Shown here in pieces: positions 7,320 to 7,638 of a DNA stretch of 7,638 bases (positions within the stretch are counted from its first letter, which is position 1; each line of letters starts with the position of its first letter). The notes below the pieces were generated by a model that did not search any database, was not told the origin of the DNA, and was given only the letters and a program-made list of their open reading frames with translations. The position numbers and the translations under genes are program-made. The stretch covers positions 1 to 7,638 of the forward strand of contig JAOZQB010000140.1 of the NCBI GenBank assembly GCA_029932445.1, given 5' to 3'. Origin of the DNA: Bacteroidales bacterium. Lineage in GTDB: Bacteria > Bacteroidota > Bacteroidia > Bacteroidales > JAADGE01.

Positions 7320-7348
7320 AAAATATAAAAAACCGCTTGCATCAACAA
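7320..7348 (-). promoter_or_regulatory. Possible tig promoter overlapping the tRNA terminator
   Basis: On the minus strand a TTG at 7348-7346 is followed after 18 bases by TATATTTT at 7327-7320, which matches TAnnTTTG except for the last base. This would put transcription start a few bases before the tig start codon at 7305. The spacing is one base short of the usual 19-21 and the element is AT-rich, so this is weak. It is listed because the region leaves little other room for a promoter. Confidence 0.2.
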
Positions 7349-7355
7349 GCGGTTT
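7327..7355 (-). terminator. Rho-independent terminator of tRNA-Leu
   Basis: On the minus strand, two bases after the mature tRNA end, a 10-bp stem (7355-7346 pairing with 7339-7330; core ACCGCTTG with CAAGCGGT) encloses a 6-base loop (7345-7340). It runs into six T residues (7332-7327). This is a textbook intrinsic terminator and should end the tRNA transcript before tig. Confidence 0.9.
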
Positions 7356-7356
7356 G

Positions 7357-7438
7357 TGCGGATGAAGGGACTCGAACCCCCACGCCTCGCGGCACAAGAT
7401 CCTAAGTCTAGCGCGTCTGCCAATTTCGCCACATCCGC
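7357..7438 (-). tRNA. tRNA-Leu, anticodon UAG
   Basis: On the minus strand this is a class II tRNA of 82 bases. The acceptor stem GCGGATG (7438-7432) pairs fully with CATCCGC (7364-7358), with discriminator A at 7357. The D arm carries AATTGGCAGAC. The anticodon loop CTTAGGA (7406-7400) has anticodon TAG at 7404-7402, reading CUN leucine codons. The long variable arm TGCC-GCGA-GGCG closes with a GNRA-type tetraloop, as in leucine tRNAs, and the T loop is TTCGAGT. The 3' CCA is not encoded and must be added by nucleotidyltransferase. The anticodon stem (CTAGA with TCTTG) contains a U-U mismatch at its second pair (7410 against 7396 on the plus numbering), and the T stem has two G-U pairs next to the acceptor. 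Confidence 0.96.
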
Positions 7439-7450
7439 TTTTTGTGCGTG

Positions 7451-7458
7451 CAAAATTA
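7451..7458 (-). promoter_or_regulatory. Candidate -7 promoter element for tRNA-Leu
   Basis: Read on the minus strand this is TAATTTTG, an exact match to TAnnTTTG, ending 12 bases upstream of the first base of the mature tRNA. That distance suits a short tRNA leader. The -33 site 19-21 bases upstream falls in a T-run (TTTT in place of TTTG), so the -33 box is weak or degenerate. Confidence 0.5.
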
Positions 7459-7561
7459 AGTTATTTTTAGTTCTAATAAAAAAATAATTGTATTTTTTTT
7501 ATTTCTTGAAATCTGACAGAATAATCTGTTATTAAAAGTGATAATATCTGCCGTTTTACAC

Positions 7562-7573
7562 GCAAATATTTGC
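7562..7573. repeat. 12-base perfect palindrome, possible operator
   Basis: GCAAATATTTGC is a perfect inverted repeat. It ends 11 bases before the TACATTTG element at 7585-7592, so it would lie between the -33 and -7 positions or over the -33 site of a plus-strand promoter, a usual place for a repressor operator. Its GC ends make it less likely to be mere AT-tract noise than the other AT palindromes nearby. No matching regulator gene is in the window. Confidence 0.35.
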
Positions 7574-7584
7574 ATTTAAAACAC

Positions 7585-7592
7585 TACATTTG
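7585..7592 (+). promoter_or_regulatory. Candidate -7 promoter element for a plus-strand gene beyond the window
   Basis: TACATTTG is an exact match to the Bacteroidota -7 consensus TAnnTTTG. It faces away from the tRNA. The remaining 46 bases to the window end contain no plausible start of a long reading frame, so any gene begins outside. No -33 TTTG is found at 19-21 bases; the nearest TTTG (7569-7572) is only 12 bases away and lies in the palindrome. Confidence 0.35.
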
Positions 7593-7638
7593 CCGAATTT
7601 ATAACTTATCCGTAATTTGAACAAAGAAATAAAAATAA

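Larger units (their letters stand above)
7459..7638. other. Intergenic region upstream of tRNA-Leu, no gene seen
   Basis: These 180 bases hold no credible coding region on either strand. The left half is AT-rich upstream DNA of the tRNA. It includes a short inverted repeat, ACAGA at 7516-7520 and TCTGT at 7525-7529, whose ATCTG core recurs at 7546-7550. The right half holds the palindrome and -7 element listed separately and probably leads into a plus-strand gene that begins beyond the window. Confidence 0.6.

Noticed and set aside
7241..7453. Minus-strand ORF of 70 codons over the tRNA and the start of tig
   Set aside because: It translates tRNA-Leu; the stretch reading ADVAKLADALDLGS is a familiar spurious translation of leucine tRNA genes.

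Overview
The window looks like a piece of core chromosome from a member of the Bacteroidota. The DNA is AT-rich. Several start regions carry matches to the TAnnTTTG -7 promoter element typical of that phylum, and Shine-Dalgarno sequences are not evident. The order trigger factor-clpP-clpX is intact, the LptC is a predicted lipoprotein, and the protein sequences (AspC, ClpX, LolD) have a Bacteroidota flavour. I cannot name a genus. This is a housekeeping region and I see no mobile element, CRISPR array, phage gene or defence system.

Layout, left to right. A DPM1/GtrB-like membrane glycosyltransferase lies on the minus strand (16-963). It is divergent, across 142 bases, from a small unrecognised 79-residue ORF on the plus strand (1106-1345). 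Next comes a plus-strand run of three closely spaced genes: a class I aspartate aminotransferase (1451-2659), a lipoprotein LptC of the LPS export machine (2663-3295) and a LolD-type ABC ATPase (3321-4001). The LolD gene meets clpX tail to tail with one base between the stop codons. On the minus strand, reading right to left, are tRNA-Leu(UAG) (7357-7438) with its own intrinsic terminator, trigger factor (5947-7305), clpP (5256-5930) and clpX (4003-5229). The last 200 bases (7439-7638) hold the tRNA promoter region and what looks like the upstream region of a plus-strand gene outside the window.

How the genes work together. Trigger factor, ClpP and ClpX form the conserved protein-quality-control cluster: a ribosome-bound chaperone, the protease chamber, and the unfoldase that feeds it. 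LptC and the LolD-like ATPase both serve the cell envelope, in LPS export and lipoprotein release respectively, or a related MacB-like export. The glycosyltransferase probably charges a polyprenyl phosphate with a sugar for envelope glycans or lipid modification. The aminotransferase supplies amino-group transfer between aspartate and 2-oxoglutarate and appears to be co-transcribed with lptC.

No new system is evident. The points worth a second look are small: a U-U mismatch in the tRNA anticodon stem, a tig gene with almost no room for its own promoter behind the tRNA terminator, convergent genes with a 1-base gap, a trigger factor whose isomerase domain looks degenerate, two short perfect palindromes in intergenic DNA, and the orphan small ORF.
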